DNA of 64,000 nucleotides from an uncultured Clostridia bacterium (GCA_944388605.1 CALXJJ010000006.1:1-64000), one strand, 5' to 3'. Positions 45,150 through 54,476 are shown, numbered from the stretch's first letter. The notes: a model not told the origin generated them from the sequence alone. A program made the numbers and translations.

Positions 45150-45584
45150 CTATCCAATAATTCCTACAATGATTCCTATAATTGCTCCTACTATAACCTG
45201 GAATGGTGTATGACCTAAAACTTCTACTAATTTTTCTTGTACTTCTACACCTGTTAATCCTGGTGTTTCTATTATTTTGTTTAATAATTTTGCCTGTTTT
45301 CCAGCTGCTCTTCTTACACCTGCGGCATCATACATAACAACAAATGCGAATATAACTGATATTGCAAATATAGGTGTATTAACTCCTTGGCTTTTTCCTA
45401 CTAATGTAGCTAAACATGTAACTACTGCTGAATGAGAACTTGGCATACCTCCTGCTCCTAAGATTCTCTTAAAATTAAATTTTTTTGTTGTTACTAAATC
45501 ATATATCAATTTAAACAATTGAATTCCGAACCATACTGCAAATGGTAATATAATAAATTTATAATCTGCATAAAAATTTATCAT
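45150..45584 (-). CDS. DUF212 / YuiD family membrane protein (divergent PAP2)
   Basis: The family is related to acid phosphatase/vanadium peroxidase (PAP2) membrane proteins, of unclear substrate. The signature GGMPSSHSAVVTCLATLVG is near residue 46 and AGVRRAAGKQAKLLNKI near 90. HTPFQVIVGAIIGIIVG closes the protein. Four membrane segments in 144 aa. It is in a row with fhs (18 bases downstream) and xseB (19 bases upstream). Confidence 0.87.
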   Translation of the reverse strand: MINFYADYKFIILPFAVWFGIQLFKLIYDLVTTKKFNFKRILGAGGMPSSHSAVVTCLATLVGKSQGVNTPIFAISVIFAFVVMYDAAGVRRAAGKQAKLLNKIIETPGLTGVEVQEKLVEVLGHTPFQVIVGAIIGIIVGIIG

Positions 45585-45603
45585 TGCCTTTTACCCCTTT
45601 ATT

Positions 45604-45822
45604 TTATATTGTAAAATCATCTTCTTCCATATTTTCATCTGTTTTTATTAATACTGTTATTTTCTTTTCTGCATTATCTAAATATTCACTACATTTTTTA
45701 GATAATTTCATTCCTTTTTCAAATTTCTCTACTGACTCATCTAAAGTCAATTTTCCATTTTCTAATTCTGTAGCTATTTTTTCTAGTTCTTCCATAGCTT
45801 GTTCAAAATTTAATTCTTCCAT
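45604..45822 (-). CDS. xseB: Exodeoxyribonuclease VII small subunit
   Basis: XseB is the small subunit of exonuclease VII, which degrades single-stranded DNA. The 72-aa product shows LNFEQAMEELEKIATELENG and LTLDESVEKFEKGMKLSKKC, the family pattern. The ATG at 45822 is chosen because AAAGGAAAGAG precedes it. An upstream start at 45852 lacks a site. xseA lies about 580 bases upstream with one small gene between. Confidence 0.92.
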   Translation of the reverse strand: MEELNFEQAMEELEKIATELENGKLTLDESVEKFEKGMKLSKKCSEYLDNAEKKITVLIKTDENMEEDDFTI

Positions 45823-45928
45823 ATATAATCTCTTTCCTTTCTTAAAACTCAAGTTTTATTGAAAAATGACTCTAATTTTAATAAAGTTTTACTAGTCAAG
45901 CTTATAATTATTTTGCTAAAACTTTATT

Positions 45929-46384
45929 TTAAAATTCTCTTTTACTAAATTCTTCTGTTTCGACATTTATATTGTATATTGCAAATTGTTTTGTTGTATT
46001 AGAATCTCTAACACTTATTATATATCTACCATCATTATCTACTCCATCATATGAATAATATACTCCTTCATCTGTTCCATAATCTTCTCTTGCTATCCTT
46101 TTAGCTTTATCTGTTGTACTTTCTGTTGGTACATTTGTTTCACTAGAAATAGGTCTTTCTTCTACTGGCTCTTCATTTTGAATATTCTCTACTATATTTT
46201 CTGAAATATTTGTTTCGTTTTCCATAATGTTTTCAATTTTGTTCTCTGAAATATTTTGAAGTATATTTTCAGTTCCAGTTTCTTCTGTTTTCAATCCTAT
46301 CATATCATATATTAAATATGATGAAATTGCACCTACAATTATTACTCCTATTATTATAAAAATTACTTTTTTTTCCATTTCCAA
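45929..46384 (-). CDS. Membrane-anchored protein of unknown function, 151 aa
   Basis: One N-terminal membrane segment (KKVIFIIIGVIIVGAISSYL) is followed by a Glu/Asn-rich linker (about 30-85) and a small C-terminal domain (AKRIAREDYGTDEGVYYSYD and QFAIYNINVETEEFSKREF) with a PepSY-like look. I do not assign a family. A TTG at 46384 has GGAG seven bases upstream. The ATG at 46378 is the alternative. It lies between xseB and xseA, an insertion in what is usually an adjacent pair. Confidence 0.6.
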   Translation of the reverse strand: MEMEKKVIFIIIGVIIVGAISSYLIYDMIGLKTEETGTENILQNISENKIENIMENETNISENIVENIQNEEPVEERPISSETNVPTESTTDKAKRIAREDYGTDEGVYYSYDGVDNDGRYIISVRDSNTTKQFAIYNINVETEEFSKREF

Positions 46385-46398
46385 ATATGTTCTCCTTT

Positions 46399-47589
46399 CT
46401 ATAATATTTTTGCTTTAGCATTTCCATCTATAAACTTTAAATTTATATCCTCATCTTTTACTATATCTTTTACTGAACTTATAACTTTTCCATTATCACT
46501 ACTTACTATTGAATATCCTCTTGATAAAGTCTTTAAAGGACTCATACTATCTAACTTTGTAATTAATTCTATTGCTTTTGTTCTTGAATCTTTAAGTTTT
46601 AACTGTATAGAATTTATCAAAGATTTCACTTTCATATCAATTACAATATATTTTTCATTTATACTTTGAAGAGGTTCTTTAAAAACTCGTCTTGTCATGC
46701 ACTTTTCGTATCTCATTTTCATAAATTCAATTTTTTTCTTTAATGCTAATCTATACCTCGTTTTATATCCATCTAGTTTTAGCATAATATCCTGAATATT
46801 AGGTACTGCCAATTCTGCAGCAGCTGATGGAGTAGGTGCTCTTAAATCTGCAACAAAATCTGCTATCGTAAAATCCGTCTCATGTCCTACTGCAGAAATA
46901 ATTGGTATTTGAGAATCATATATTGCCCTTGCAACTATTTCTTCATTAAAAGGCCATAAATCTTCTAATGACCCCCCTCCTCTTCCAATAATTAAAACAT
47001 CTGCTTGTTTATTTTCGTTCATATATTTTATTGCTTCTACAATTTTTTCAGCTGCTCCTACACCTTGTACTGGAACTGGATATAATTTTATATATACATT
47101 TGGATTTCTTCTTGTAGATACATTTATAATATCTCTAATAACTGCTCCTGTATTTGATGTTAAGACTCCTATACACTTTGGCATTATTGGTATTTTCTTT
47201 TTATGCTCTACATTAAATAATCCTTCATTTTGTAATTTATTTTTTAGTTCTTCATATGCTCTGTATAAATCTCCCATTCCATCTTCTTGCATTGATTTAC
47301 CATAAATTTGATATACTCCATCTCTTTCAAATACAGATACACTTCCGAATAACAAAATTTTCATTCCGTCTTTTGGTTCAAATTTCAAATTTTGAGCAAA
47401 TGACTTAAACATAATACACTTTATTAAAGAATTTTCATCTTTCAAAGTAAAATATAAATGTCCTGTATAATGATGTTTAAAATTTGAAATCTCACCTTTT
47501 ACCAAAACATTCATTAATTTTTCATCTTCTGCAAGTTTATTCTTTATGTACATATTAAGTTGTGTAACAGATATCGCTTTATATTCCAT
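46399..47589 (-). CDS. xseA: Exodeoxyribonuclease VII large subunit
   Basis: XseA is the catalytic subunit of exonuclease VII. The N-terminal OB fold begins AISVTQLNMYIKNKL and contains LVKGEISNFKHHYTGHLYFT. The catalytic domain carries IGVLTSNTGAVIRDI, IIGRGGGSLEDLWPFNEE, ISAVGHETDFTIADFVADLR and ALKKK-type helices. The 396-aa length is normal. The ATG at 47589 is preferred, with GGAGG upstream, and overlaps the end of nusB by 11 bases. Confidence 0.94.
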   Translation of the reverse strand: MEYKAISVTQLNMYIKNKLAEDEKLMNVLVKGEISNFKHHYTGHLYFTLKDENSLIKCIMFKSFAQNLKFEPKDGMKILLFGSVSVFERDGVYQIYGKSMQEDGMGDLYRAYEELKNKLQNEGLFNVEHKKKIPIMPKCIGVLTSNTGAVIRDIINVSTRRNPNVYIKLYPVPVQGVGAAEKIVEAIKYMNENKQADVLIIGRGGGSLEDLWPFNEEIVARAIYDSQIPIISAVGHETDFTIADFVADLRAPTPSAAAELAVPNIQDIMLKLDGYKTRYRLALKKKIEFMKMRYEKCMTRRVFKEPLQSINEKYIVIDMKVKSLINSIQLKLKDSRTKAIELITKLDSMSPLKTLSRGYSIVSSDNGKVISSVKDIVKDEDINLKFIDGNAKAKIL

Positions 47590-48013
47590 TTTGACCTCCA
47601 TCTGATATTTTCTCATCTGTCTGTACAATTTTTGCGATAATACCATTTATAAATGATGGTGATGTTTCTTCACCATATCTTTTAGCTAATTCTACTATTT
47701 CTGATATTATTACTTTATATGGTTTGTCCATATAAAGTATCTCATAAATTCCAAGTTTTAATAGAGCTAAATCTATTTTTGCTATTCTTTCTATAGACCA
47801 TCCTTCTTTTAAATTTCTTGAAATAATCTCTTCAATTTCCTTTGACTTTTTTTGTACTCCTTTTGTTACATTAATTATATATTTTCTATCATACGGATTT
47901 TCTATATTATTATTTTCCAAATACAAATTTATCTGAGTTTTCTTTTCGTCTTTTTGAATTTCTTGACTATAAATTAATTTAAAAGTTTCTTCTCTTATTG
48001 GTGATTTATTCAT
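47579..48013 (-). CDS. nusB: Transcription antitermination factor NusB
   Basis: NusB binds boxA RNA with NusE and supports rRNA antitermination. The 144-aa protein shows REETFKLIYSQEI, RKYIINVTKGVQKKSKEIEE and the C-terminal IERIAKIDLALLKLGIYEIL, VIISEIVELAKRYGEETSPSF and INGIIAKI, the standard pattern. It begins a run with xseA and ends it by overlap. Confidence 0.95.
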   Translation of the reverse strand: MNKSPIREETFKLIYSQEIQKDEKKTQINLYLENNNIENPYDRKYIINVTKGVQKKSKEIEEIISRNLKEGWSIERIAKIDLALLKLGIYEILYMDKPYKVIISEIVELAKRYGEETSPSFINGIIAKIVQTDEKISDGGQNGI

Positions 48014-48028
48014 AATAGTTTCATTCCT

Positions 48029-48232
48029 TTACATTCTATCTATAAATTTTTTTAATTTTTCTTTTACAAATTCCTTATTCCTTTGTACGTAATTTCCTAC
48101 ATATATGCCTATTAATACTAAAACTATTCCCAAAATCAATTTGTGTAGTCCAGTAAGATATAATAATAATGCAACTATAGCACCTATTATCGCTCCTCTA
48201 TATTCCATTATAAACTTCTTAAAATCATCCAT
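48029..48232 (-). CDS. DUF2273-type small membrane protein
   Basis: The 67-aa protein has two hydrophobic segments (AIIGAIVALLLYLTGLHKLI and LGIVLVLIGIYVGNYV) and a basic C-terminal tail. Small DUF2273 proteins commonly stand beside amaP and asp23 in Gram-positives, as here, and are thought to belong to the alkaline-shock envelope complex. The gaps to amaP (11 bases) and nusB (15 bases) indicate one operon. Confidence 0.8.
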   Translation of the reverse strand: MDDFKKFIMEYRGAIIGAIVALLLYLTGLHKLILGIVLVLIGIYVGNYVQRNKEFVKEKLKKFIDRM

Positions 48233-48243
48233 AGCTATTCTCC

Positions 48244-48798
48244 CTAATTACTAATTTTTTCTTGTTCTTTTATCTCTTTTACTCTTACATTAACACGTTC
48301 TACTTCTAAATCTGACGTCTTTTTTATCTTTTGCTTTATTCTTGTTTGAATATTATTACTTAACTCTTTTATTATTACATTTTCTTTCACAACTAAATTA
48401 ACAAATATTGATACAGTATTTTGTTTTTCCACATCTACTCTTATAACAGCAGATTCAATACTATCAAATCCATTTAACACTATACTAACTAAATTTTCTA
48501 TTGTTGCTTTTGATATAATAAGTTCTCCATCATCATTTTGCAATAAAATTCCTTCTTTATTATCTCTTTCTTTCTTCGATTCACTAGAAAAAAATATAGT
48601 TCTTATTGAAAGTAATATAAAGATAATATTTATTACTATAAATATATTTGAATATACTGGATTATTTAGGACTGTTCTTATTAAATTTGTTACTGTATTT
48701 GGTTCAATCCATCCAAATATTAATAAACTACTTAATATTGCGAATATTAACATTATAAAAGAATAAAGTATTAGAATTGTTTTCTCTATCCATTTCAT
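48244..48798 (-). CDS. amaP: Alkaline shock envelope-anchoring protein AmaP
   Basis: AmaP anchors Asp23 to the membrane. Two membrane segments (8-30 and 50-68) precede a soluble Asp23-like domain (ISKATIENLVSIVLNGFDSI, VNLVVKENVIIKELSNNIQ, LEVERVNVRVKEIKEQEK). Length 184 aa fits. Asp23 lies upstream at 49047, separated by a terminator and a repeat fragment, so amaP may have its own promoter as well. Confidence 0.87.
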   Translation of the reverse strand: MKWIEKTILILYSFIMLIFAILSSLLIFGWIEPNTVTNLIRTVLNNPVYSNIFIVINIIFILLSIRTIFFSSESKKERDNKEGILLQNDDGELIISKATIENLVSIVLNGFDSIESAVIRVDVEKQNTVSIFVNLVVKENVIIKELSNNIQTRIKQKIKKTSDLEVERVNVRVKEIKEQEKISN

Positions 48799-48846
48799 AT
48801 TTTTAAGTTCATCCTTTCTCTACCTTCTAATTTTACTATATATGTT

Positions 48847-48992
48847 TAACAAATCGCAAAAACTTAAATTTTTACATATTTTATTTTTTCTTTCGCTTTT
48901 TCATAAATTGTATTCCTTATAACTTTAAAAAGATACAGGCATATGCCCGTATCTTTTTTATACAATAGGAAAGTTATCCTTTCCTATTGTAC
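48847..48992 (+). repeat. Degenerate dispersed repeat with inserted hairpin
   Basis: It begins TTAACAAATCGCAAAAACTT, the divergent 5' end of the family, and ends in TATACAATAGGAAAGTTATC / CTTTCCTATTGTA, the family's 3' palindrome. The middle is replaced by a strong terminator hairpin at 48926-48960. It lies between asp23 and amaP. Confidence 0.65.
48926..48960 (-). terminator. asp23 terminator inside a repeat
   Basis: AAAAAGATACGGGCATATGC / GCCTGTATCTTTTT stem with small loop. On both strands a T-run follows, so it can act bidirectionally. It lies about 90 bases past the asp23 stop on the minus strand. Confidence 0.75.
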
Positions 48993-49046
48993 GAGTAACA
49001 TGTATTTCGCCATTGTTCCATAGACTAGCCCTGCGAAATACCTTTC

Positions 49047-49475
49047 TTACTTTTGAGCATTTTCTTTTGAATCTTCATTATTTAAACCTGCATCTGTATT
49101 AACACCTTGTACATGTACATTAACTTCTAAAACTTTTAACCCTGTCATTGTTTCTACAGATTTTTTTACTCTATTTTGAATTTCAAAAGCAACATCTGGA
49201 ATTCTAACACCATATTCTACAATGATATTTACATCTATTTTTGTCTCTTTTTCTCCTACTTCAACTTTTATTCCTTTTGATAGATTTTTCTTTCCACTTA
49301 ATACTTCTGTAATTCCTCCTGCAAATCCTCCTGCCATTTCAGAAACACCTGGCACTTCTGAAACTGCTACTCCTGCTATAACAGCTACTACTTCATTTGC
49401 TATTCTTATTTCGTTATTATCTTGTAGTGCAATTTCTGAATCTTCTGTTACTAAACCCTTTTCTTCATTTTCCAT
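49047..49475 (-). CDS. asp23: Asp23/Gls24 family envelope stress response protein
   Basis: Asp23-type proteins form membrane-associated layers with AmaP under alkaline or envelope stress. The 142-aa protein has ANEVVAVIAGVAVSEVPGVS, IKVEVGEKETKIDVNIIVEY, and PDVAFEIQNRVKKSVETMTG, the DUF322 pattern. It is the likely first gene of the amaP cluster. An AGGAGG site precedes the ATG. Confidence 0.9.
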   Translation of the reverse strand: MENEEKGLVTEDSEIALQDNNEIRIANEVVAVIAGVAVSEVPGVSEMAGGFAGGITEVLSGKKNLSKGIKVEVGEKETKIDVNIIVEYGVRIPDVAFEIQNRVKKSVETMTGLKVLEVNVHVQGVNTDAGLNNEDSKENAQK

Positions 49476-49599
49476 AAATATTACCTCCTATTTACAATTA
49501 TATTATTATTATTGTTGTCTACTGATATATAGTATACCAATTTATTTAAATTTTTACAACCATTTTTATCAATTTTTTCCAATATTATCTTTATTATTT

Positions 49600-50583
49600 T
49601 TAGTTCAATATCGTTCCTGCTTGTATGGCATTTCCTCTTAGAAAATCGTTTACACTCATTCTTTTTGCATTTTCCCCTTGTATTTCTAATACACTCAATA
49701 TTCCATCATTTGCTTTTATCCATAAACCCTTTTTGTCATCTGAAAAAATAACTGTTCCTGGATATATATTTTCTAATTTATTTGAATATTCTCTTATTTC
49801 TTCAAATTTTTTAAAAAATTCCTCTTTTGAATACATTTCTGCTTTCCATATTTTTATTTTTTTTCCATTTATATATGTGTATGCTCCCATTATAGGATCA
49901 AGCCCTCTTATTAAATTTTTTATTTGTAATGCTGTTTTGTTTTTCCAATCTATTTTTGCAATAGTTTTATTAAGCATTGGTGCCATTGTGAATTCATTTG
50001 GTTGTTTTATTCTAGCTACTGTTCCATTTTCTATTTCTTTTAATGTTTTTACTAATAATTTTCCACCTATTTTTGATAATCTATCCCATAATTCTCCTGT
50101 TGTCTCATTTTCACCAATTTCTACTTCTTCCTTTAAAATCATATCGCCTGTATCCATTCCAACATCCATATACATTGTTGTAATCCCTGTAATTTTATCA
50201 CCATTTATTATTGACCATTGAATTGGTGCTGCACCTCTATATTTTGGTAAAAGCGATCCATGAACATTTATACAACCCAATTTAGGAATATCTAAAATTT
50301 CTTTTGGTAATATTTTTCCATATGCGACAACACAAATTATGTCAGGATTTATTTTTCTTATTTTTTCTAATATCTCAGAATTTCCACGTATTTTTTCTGG
50401 ATTTTCTACCTGTATTCCTTTAGATATTGCATATTCTTTTACAGGTGATTGTACCATTTTCATGCCTCTGCCTTTTGGCTTATCTGGATTTGTAATTACC
50501 AAATCCACTTTATATCCATTATTTAAAAGACTCTTTAAAGATTCCTGTGCAAAATCTGGAGTTCCCATAAATACAATTTTCAC
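49600..50583 (-). CDS. fmt: Methionyl-tRNA formyltransferase
   Basis: Fmt formylates initiator Met-tRNA with 10-formyl-THF. The N-terminal MKIVFMGTPDFA, the catalytic region GCINVHGSLLPKYRGAAPIQ with HGSLLP, MDVGMDTGDMI and a C-terminal tRNA-binding beta barrel are all visible. Length 327 aa is normal. def lies 15 bases upstream, the usual pair. Confidence 0.96.
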   Translation of the reverse strand: MKIVFMGTPDFAQESLKSLLNNGYKVDLVITNPDKPKGRGMKMVQSPVKEYAISKGIQVENPEKIRGNSEILEKIRKINPDIICVVAYGKILPKEILDIPKLGCINVHGSLLPKYRGAAPIQWSIINGDKITGITTMYMDVGMDTGDMILKEEVEIGENETTGELWDRLSKIGGKLLVKTLKEIENGTVARIKQPNEFTMAPMLNKTIAKIDWKNKTALQIKNLIRGLDPIMGAYTYINGKKIKIWKAEMYSKEEFFKKFEEIREYSNKLENIYPGTVIFSDDKKGLWIKANDGILSVLEIQGENAKRMSVNDFLRGNAIQAGTILN

Positions 50584-50597
50584 TAAATCACATCCTT

Positions 50598-51077
50598 TTA
50601 TTCTGATTCATTTTGTATAATTTCCAATGTTCCTGGAATTATTTTATCAACAAAAAGTATACCATCTAAATGGTCTATTTCATGCGATAAAGCTTGTGCT
50701 AATAAACCTTTGCCAGTTATTTTTATCTTTTTTCCTTTTTCATTTAAAGCTTCTATAACAACTTCGGCAGGTCTTATTATTTTTGCAAATTTATTTGGAA
50801 AACTCAAACAACCTTCTTCTACTTCTTGCTCTCCCTTTTGTTTAATAATTTTTGGATTAACTAGTTTTAAAGGTTCTTTTCCATCATATAAATCTATAAC
50901 TATTATTCTTTTTAGAATTCCTATTTGAGGACCTGCTAATCCAACTCCATTATATTTATGTAATGTATCTACCATATCATTTAATATTTCTTTTATTCTA
51001 TCATTAACATCATCTACTTCCCTAGCCTTTTTTCTTAATATTTCATCACCATCTTCTCTTACAATTCTTATTGCCAT
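50598..51077 (-). CDS. def: Peptide deformylase
   Basis: Def removes the N-formyl group from nascent proteins, using Fe(II). The three active-site motifs are GVGLAGPQIG near residue 44, EEGCLSFP near 92 and SHEIDHLDG near 135, so all metal ligands and the catalytic Glu are present. Length 159 aa. It stands between priA and fmt, the standard order. Confidence 0.96.
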   Translation of the reverse strand: MAIRIVREDGDEILRKKAREVDDVNDRIKEILNDMVDTLHKYNGVGLAGPQIGILKRIIVIDLYDGKEPLKLVNPKIIKQKGEQEVEEGCLSFPNKFAKIIRPAEVVIEALNEKGKKIKITGKGLLAQALSHEIDHLDGILFVDKIIPGTLEIIQNESE

Positions 51078-51091
51078 ATATTTTCCCCTTT

Positions 51092-53311
51092 CTACATCAT
51101 ATTTGATGGATTAATATCTGCTATAGTTCTAATATTTTGTGATAATTTGTAACTTATTTTTAGTGCACTATTTACTAAACTAATTATTTTATCATCTAAT
51201 TTGCATTTTATTAATATTCTCCATCTATACTTATTTTTTATTTTATCTATTGGTGCTGGAATTGCACTATACAATAAAATAGGCATATTCTCTCCAATAA
51301 CTTTCTCTTTTAAATAATTATGTACATGTTTTGATGTTTTTATAACATTTTCTTCATTAGTTCCACTAAAACCTATTATTATTATATCGCAAAAAGGTGG
51401 ATATTTCAATTGTTTTCTTAATGCAATTTCTGTATTATAAAATTCTATATAATTTTGTTTCTTAGCAAGCTCTATACAATAGTTTTCTGGTTCATATGTT
51501 TGTATTATTACTTTACCTGGTAATTTATCTCTTCCTGCTCTTCCTGCAACTTGTGTTAAAATTTGAAAAGTTCTTTCTGTTGCTCTATAATCTCCTAAAT
51601 TTAAGCTTCCATCTGCACTCACGACCCCCACTAAAGTTACATTTGGGAAATGATGACCTTTTACAACCATTTGTGTCCCAATTAATATATCTATATTATC
51701 ATTTTTAAATTTTTCTAATATTTCCTCATGTGAATTTTTTTTACTTACTGTATCTATATCCATCCTTATCGTTGTAGCTTGAGGGAATATTTTTTTTATC
51801 TGTTCTTCTAATTTTTGAGTTCCTGTTCCATAATATTTAATATTTTTACTATCACAATTTGGACATTTACTCATTGCTTGCATTTCATACCCACAATAAT
51901 GACATTTAAGTATATTATTTGAATGATATGTCATTGATATATTACAATTCTTACATTTTGCAGTATATCCACAATCTCTACAAATTACAAAAGTTGAATA
52001 TCCTCTCCTATTCAAAAATAATATTGTTTGTTGCCTTTTTTCTAAATTTTTTCTTATTTCTTCATATAATCTTACACTTATCATTGATCTATTTCCATTT
52101 GCTAATTCTTTTTTTAAATCTACTATTTCTACTTCTGGCAAATTTCCACGGTTTGCTCTATTTTTTAATTCCAACAAACATATTTCTTTTTTTTCTGCTC
52201 TATAATAACTTCCAAGTTCTGGTGTTGCACTTCCTAATATAAGTGGTATATTATTTTCTTTAGCTATTTTCCTAGAAACTTCTTTTGCATGATATCTTGG
52301 TGACATTTCAGATTTATATGATGAATCATGTTCTTCATCAATTATTATTAATCCCAATTTATCAATTGGAGCAAATAGTGCACTTCTAGCTCCTATTACT
52401 ATTTTGGCTTTTCCACATTTTATTCTATTCCATTGATCAAATCTTTCTCCCATAGATAATTTACTATGTAATACTGCTATATTTTCAGCTCCAAACCTAG
52501 CTATAAACCTATTTACAGTTTGTGGTGTTAATGAAATTTCTGGAACAAGCATTATACTTGTTTTATCAGAATTTAATACTTTTTCTATTACCTGCAAATA
52601 AATCTCTGTTTTACCAGAACCAGTTACACCAAAAAGTAAAAACTCCTCATACTTCTTATTTACTATTGCAGTACATATATAATTATATGCGTGTTTTTGT
52701 TCTATATTTAATTCTAATTTCTTATCTCTTTGTATTTTCTTATTTATAAAAGGATTCCTCTCAACTTGTTTTTCTTCTATTTTTATATATCCTTTATTAT
52801 AAAGATTTTTTATTACTGCTAATGACGAATCTGTTAAACATTCTAAGTCTGAAATTAGAGTTTCTCCATTTTCTCGTAAAAATTTTAAAACTCTTTTTTG
52901 TTTATCTGTCCTTACTTCTTTTTCCTCTATATTTTTATCTATTATATTTGCAAATTTCATTGTTCTTTCTTTAATCCTATTTGCAACTATTCTGCTAGTA
53001 GTCCCTGGTGGTAACATTAATTTTATACAGTCTGAAACATTGCAAAAATATCTTCTTGCCATCCATTCTGCAAGATTTATCCTTTCTTTTGTAATATATT
53101 CTTCATCTTCAACATCTAATATATCTTTTACTTTAAATTCAGAATTATTTTTTATTGCTATAACAAAACCTTCTTGTTTTTTATTTCTTCCAAAAGGTAT
53201 TAATATTCTACTTCCAATATGAACTTTATTTTTTAATCTTTCTGGTATATTATAATCAAATTCTTTGTTTAGTTGTTTAACATTACTATTAATTATAACC
53301 TGTGCTATCAA
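51092..53311 (-). CDS. priA: Primosomal protein N' (PriA helicase)
   Basis: PriA restarts replication forks. The 739-aa protein has the N-terminal DNA-binding domain (AQVIINSNVKQLNKEFDYNI), the DEAD-type helicase with LLFGVTGSGKTEIYLQ (Walker A) and IIDEEHDSSYKSEMSPRY (DEEH), the zinc-binding cysteines (CRDCGYTAKCKNC; CHYCGYE; CPNCDS) and motif V/VI GDYRATERTFQILTQVAGRA. All helicase motifs look intact. An AGGAGG site precedes its start. Confidence 0.96.
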   Translation of the reverse strand: MIAQVIINSNVKQLNKEFDYNIPERLKNKVHIGSRILIPFGRNKKQEGFVIAIKNNSEFKVKDILDVEDEEYITKERINLAEWMARRYFCNVSDCIKLMLPPGTTSRIVANRIKERTMKFANIIDKNIEEKEVRTDKQKRVLKFLRENGETLISDLECLTDSSLAVIKNLYNKGYIKIEEKQVERNPFINKKIQRDKKLELNIEQKHAYNYICTAIVNKKYEEFLLFGVTGSGKTEIYLQVIEKVLNSDKTSIMLVPEISLTPQTVNRFIARFGAENIAVLHSKLSMGERFDQWNRIKCGKAKIVIGARSALFAPIDKLGLIIIDEEHDSSYKSEMSPRYHAKEVSRKIAKENNIPLILGSATPELGSYYRAEKKEICLLELKNRANRGNLPEVEIVDLKKELANGNRSMISVRLYEEIRKNLEKRQQTILFLNRRGYSTFVICRDCGYTAKCKNCNISMTYHSNNILKCHYCGYEMQAMSKCPNCDSKNIKYYGTGTQKLEEQIKKIFPQATTIRMDIDTVSKKNSHEEILEKFKNDNIDILIGTQMVVKGHHFPNVTLVGVVSADGSLNLGDYRATERTFQILTQVAGRAGRDKLPGKVIIQTYEPENYCIELAKKQNYIEFYNTEIALRKQLKYPPFCDIIIIGFSGTNEENVIKTSKHVHNYLKEKVIGENMPILLYSAIPAPIDKIKNKYRWRILIKCKLDDKIISLVNSALKISYKLSQNIRTIADINPSNMM

Positions 53312-53336
53312 AAGTATTCCTCCTTTTGTTCATCTT

Positions 53337-53386
53337 AAATCGGCTTTATAAAGCTTCTCATATAGAAACTTTGTAAAGCCGATTAT
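53337..53386 (-). terminator. Hairpin between the kinase gene and priA
   Basis: AATCGGCTTTA / TAAAGCCGATT arms with inner AAAG/CTTT pairing, at the stop of the cmk-like gene and just before the priA ribosome site. There is no T-run after it on the minus strand, so it may attenuate or protect rather than stop transcription. Confidence 0.4.
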
Positions 53387-53387
53387 C

Positions 53388-53945
53388 TTACTCTTCTAGC
53401 CATTTTTTGTATTTAGTTAAAATTTCTTGCTTAACCTCTTCAGGTGTCATCTTCGTTGTATCTATTACTAAATCATAATTTGATAAATCTTCTTTATGTA
53501 TTCCATATAGTTTAAAAAATCTATCATTTTCTTGCTTATACCTTTTTTCTATATCATTTTTTTGTTCTTCTAATGTTCTAAAATTTTCTGTATCTTTTCT
53601 TGTTTCATCTGCTAGTGCTCTTTTTGCTGATACTTCTAAATCCACCTTTAAATACACTTTAAAAGACATTGGAACAACATACCATCCTAATCTGGCATCT
53701 ATTATAAGATTGTCATGTGTATCTGCATATTCTTTTGCACTTTTTTCCACCTGTTCATCTACCTCTGGGTGATTTGCCAAATATTCTCCAAAGCTTGTTA
53801 TATCTAATCCTTTATCTTTAGCAAGCTTTCTAACATAAGCTCCATTACGATATATTTCATATCCTAACTCTTGACTTAATAATTTAGATACAGTTCCCTT
53901 TCCACTTGCTAATTCTCCAGATATTGTTATTATATTTTTTTTCAT
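53388..53945 (-). CDS. Cytidylate kinase-like P-loop kinase (archaeal-type Cmk)
   Basis: The predicted role is (d)CMP phosphorylation. The P-loop is SGELASGKGT, followed by YRNGAYVRKLAKDKG, the conserved DARLGW near residue 90 and TRKDTENFRTLEEQKNDIEK, then YDLVIDTTKMTPEEV at the end. At 185 aa it is shorter than bacterial Cmk (about 220) and looks like the archaeal-type single-domain family. The ATG at 53945 is preferred, with AAAGGA upstream. It lies between rpoZ and priA, where gmk and coaBC stand in many Bacillota. Whether it replaces gmk functionally cannot be told. Confidence 0.72.
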   Translation of the reverse strand: MKKNIITISGELASGKGTVSKLLSQELGYEIYRNGAYVRKLAKDKGLDITSFGEYLANHPEVDEQVEKSAKEYADTHDNLIIDARLGWYVVPMSFKVYLKVDLEVSAKRALADETRKDTENFRTLEEQKNDIEKRYKQENDRFFKLYGIHKEDLSNYDLVIDTTKMTPEEVKQEILTKYKKWLEE

Positions 53946-53992
53946 TTTTTGTTTCATTCCTTTCAATCTTTAACCTTTTGGTAGAAAACATT

Positions 53993-54217
53993 TTATTCAT
54001 CTTGACTTTGTTCTTCTGAACTTTCTTCTTTTATGACTCTTACTTTACCTTCTGCGATTTCATTTGCAGCTATTGTTACAGGAGCTTGTTCATCCACTGA
54101 TGTTAACTTTTTATCTCCCTCTGCTATTTGTCTAGCTCTTTTTGAAGTAGCTACAACTAGTTCAAATCTATTATCTACTTTTTTGAGTAATTCATTTACT
54201 GTTGGTTTTACCATCAT
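53993..54217 (-). CDS. rpoZ: RNA polymerase omega subunit
   Basis: Omega promotes RNA polymerase assembly. The 74-aa protein has the family core PTVNELLKKVDNRFELVVAT SKRARQIAEG and the late IAANEIAEGKVRVI. An acidic tail ends it. An AGGAGGAAAAAT site lies before the tandem ATGs at 54217 and 54214. It follows remA by only one base. Confidence 0.93.
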   Translation of the reverse strand: MMVKPTVNELLKKVDNRFELVVATSKRARQIAEGDKKLTSVDEQAPVTIAANEIAEGKVRVIKEESSEEQSQDE

Positions 54218-54218
54218 T

Positions 54219-54476
54219 TTATTTTTCCTCCTCTATTGAACAATCTTTATCTAATCTACTGGCAATTGTTTCTGGATTAACAGCAGATAAAATATATTTA
54301 TCTGAATCCATTATTAATACAGCTCTTGTTCTTCGTCCACATGTTGCGTCAATTGCAGTACCTCTATCTTTTGCTTCTTGAACCATTCTTTTTATTGGTG
54401 CAGAATCAGGACTAACAATTGCTATCAGCCTATCTGCCGAAATAATATTACCAAATCCTATATTTAATAACTTCAT
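54219..54476 (-). CDS. remA: Biofilm/extracellular matrix regulator RemA
   Basis: RemA (DUF370) is a DNA-binding regulator of matrix and osmoprotection genes. The 85-aa protein has the signature [37 protein letters not shown] and the conserved [17 protein letters not shown]. It follows yicC and precedes rpoZ; the usual gmk between remA and rpoZ is missing. Confidence 0.95.
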   Translation of the reverse strand: MKLLNIGFGNIISADRLIAIVSPDSAPIKRMVQEAKDRGTAIDATCGRRTRAVLIMDSDKYILSAVNPETIASRLDKDCSIEEEK

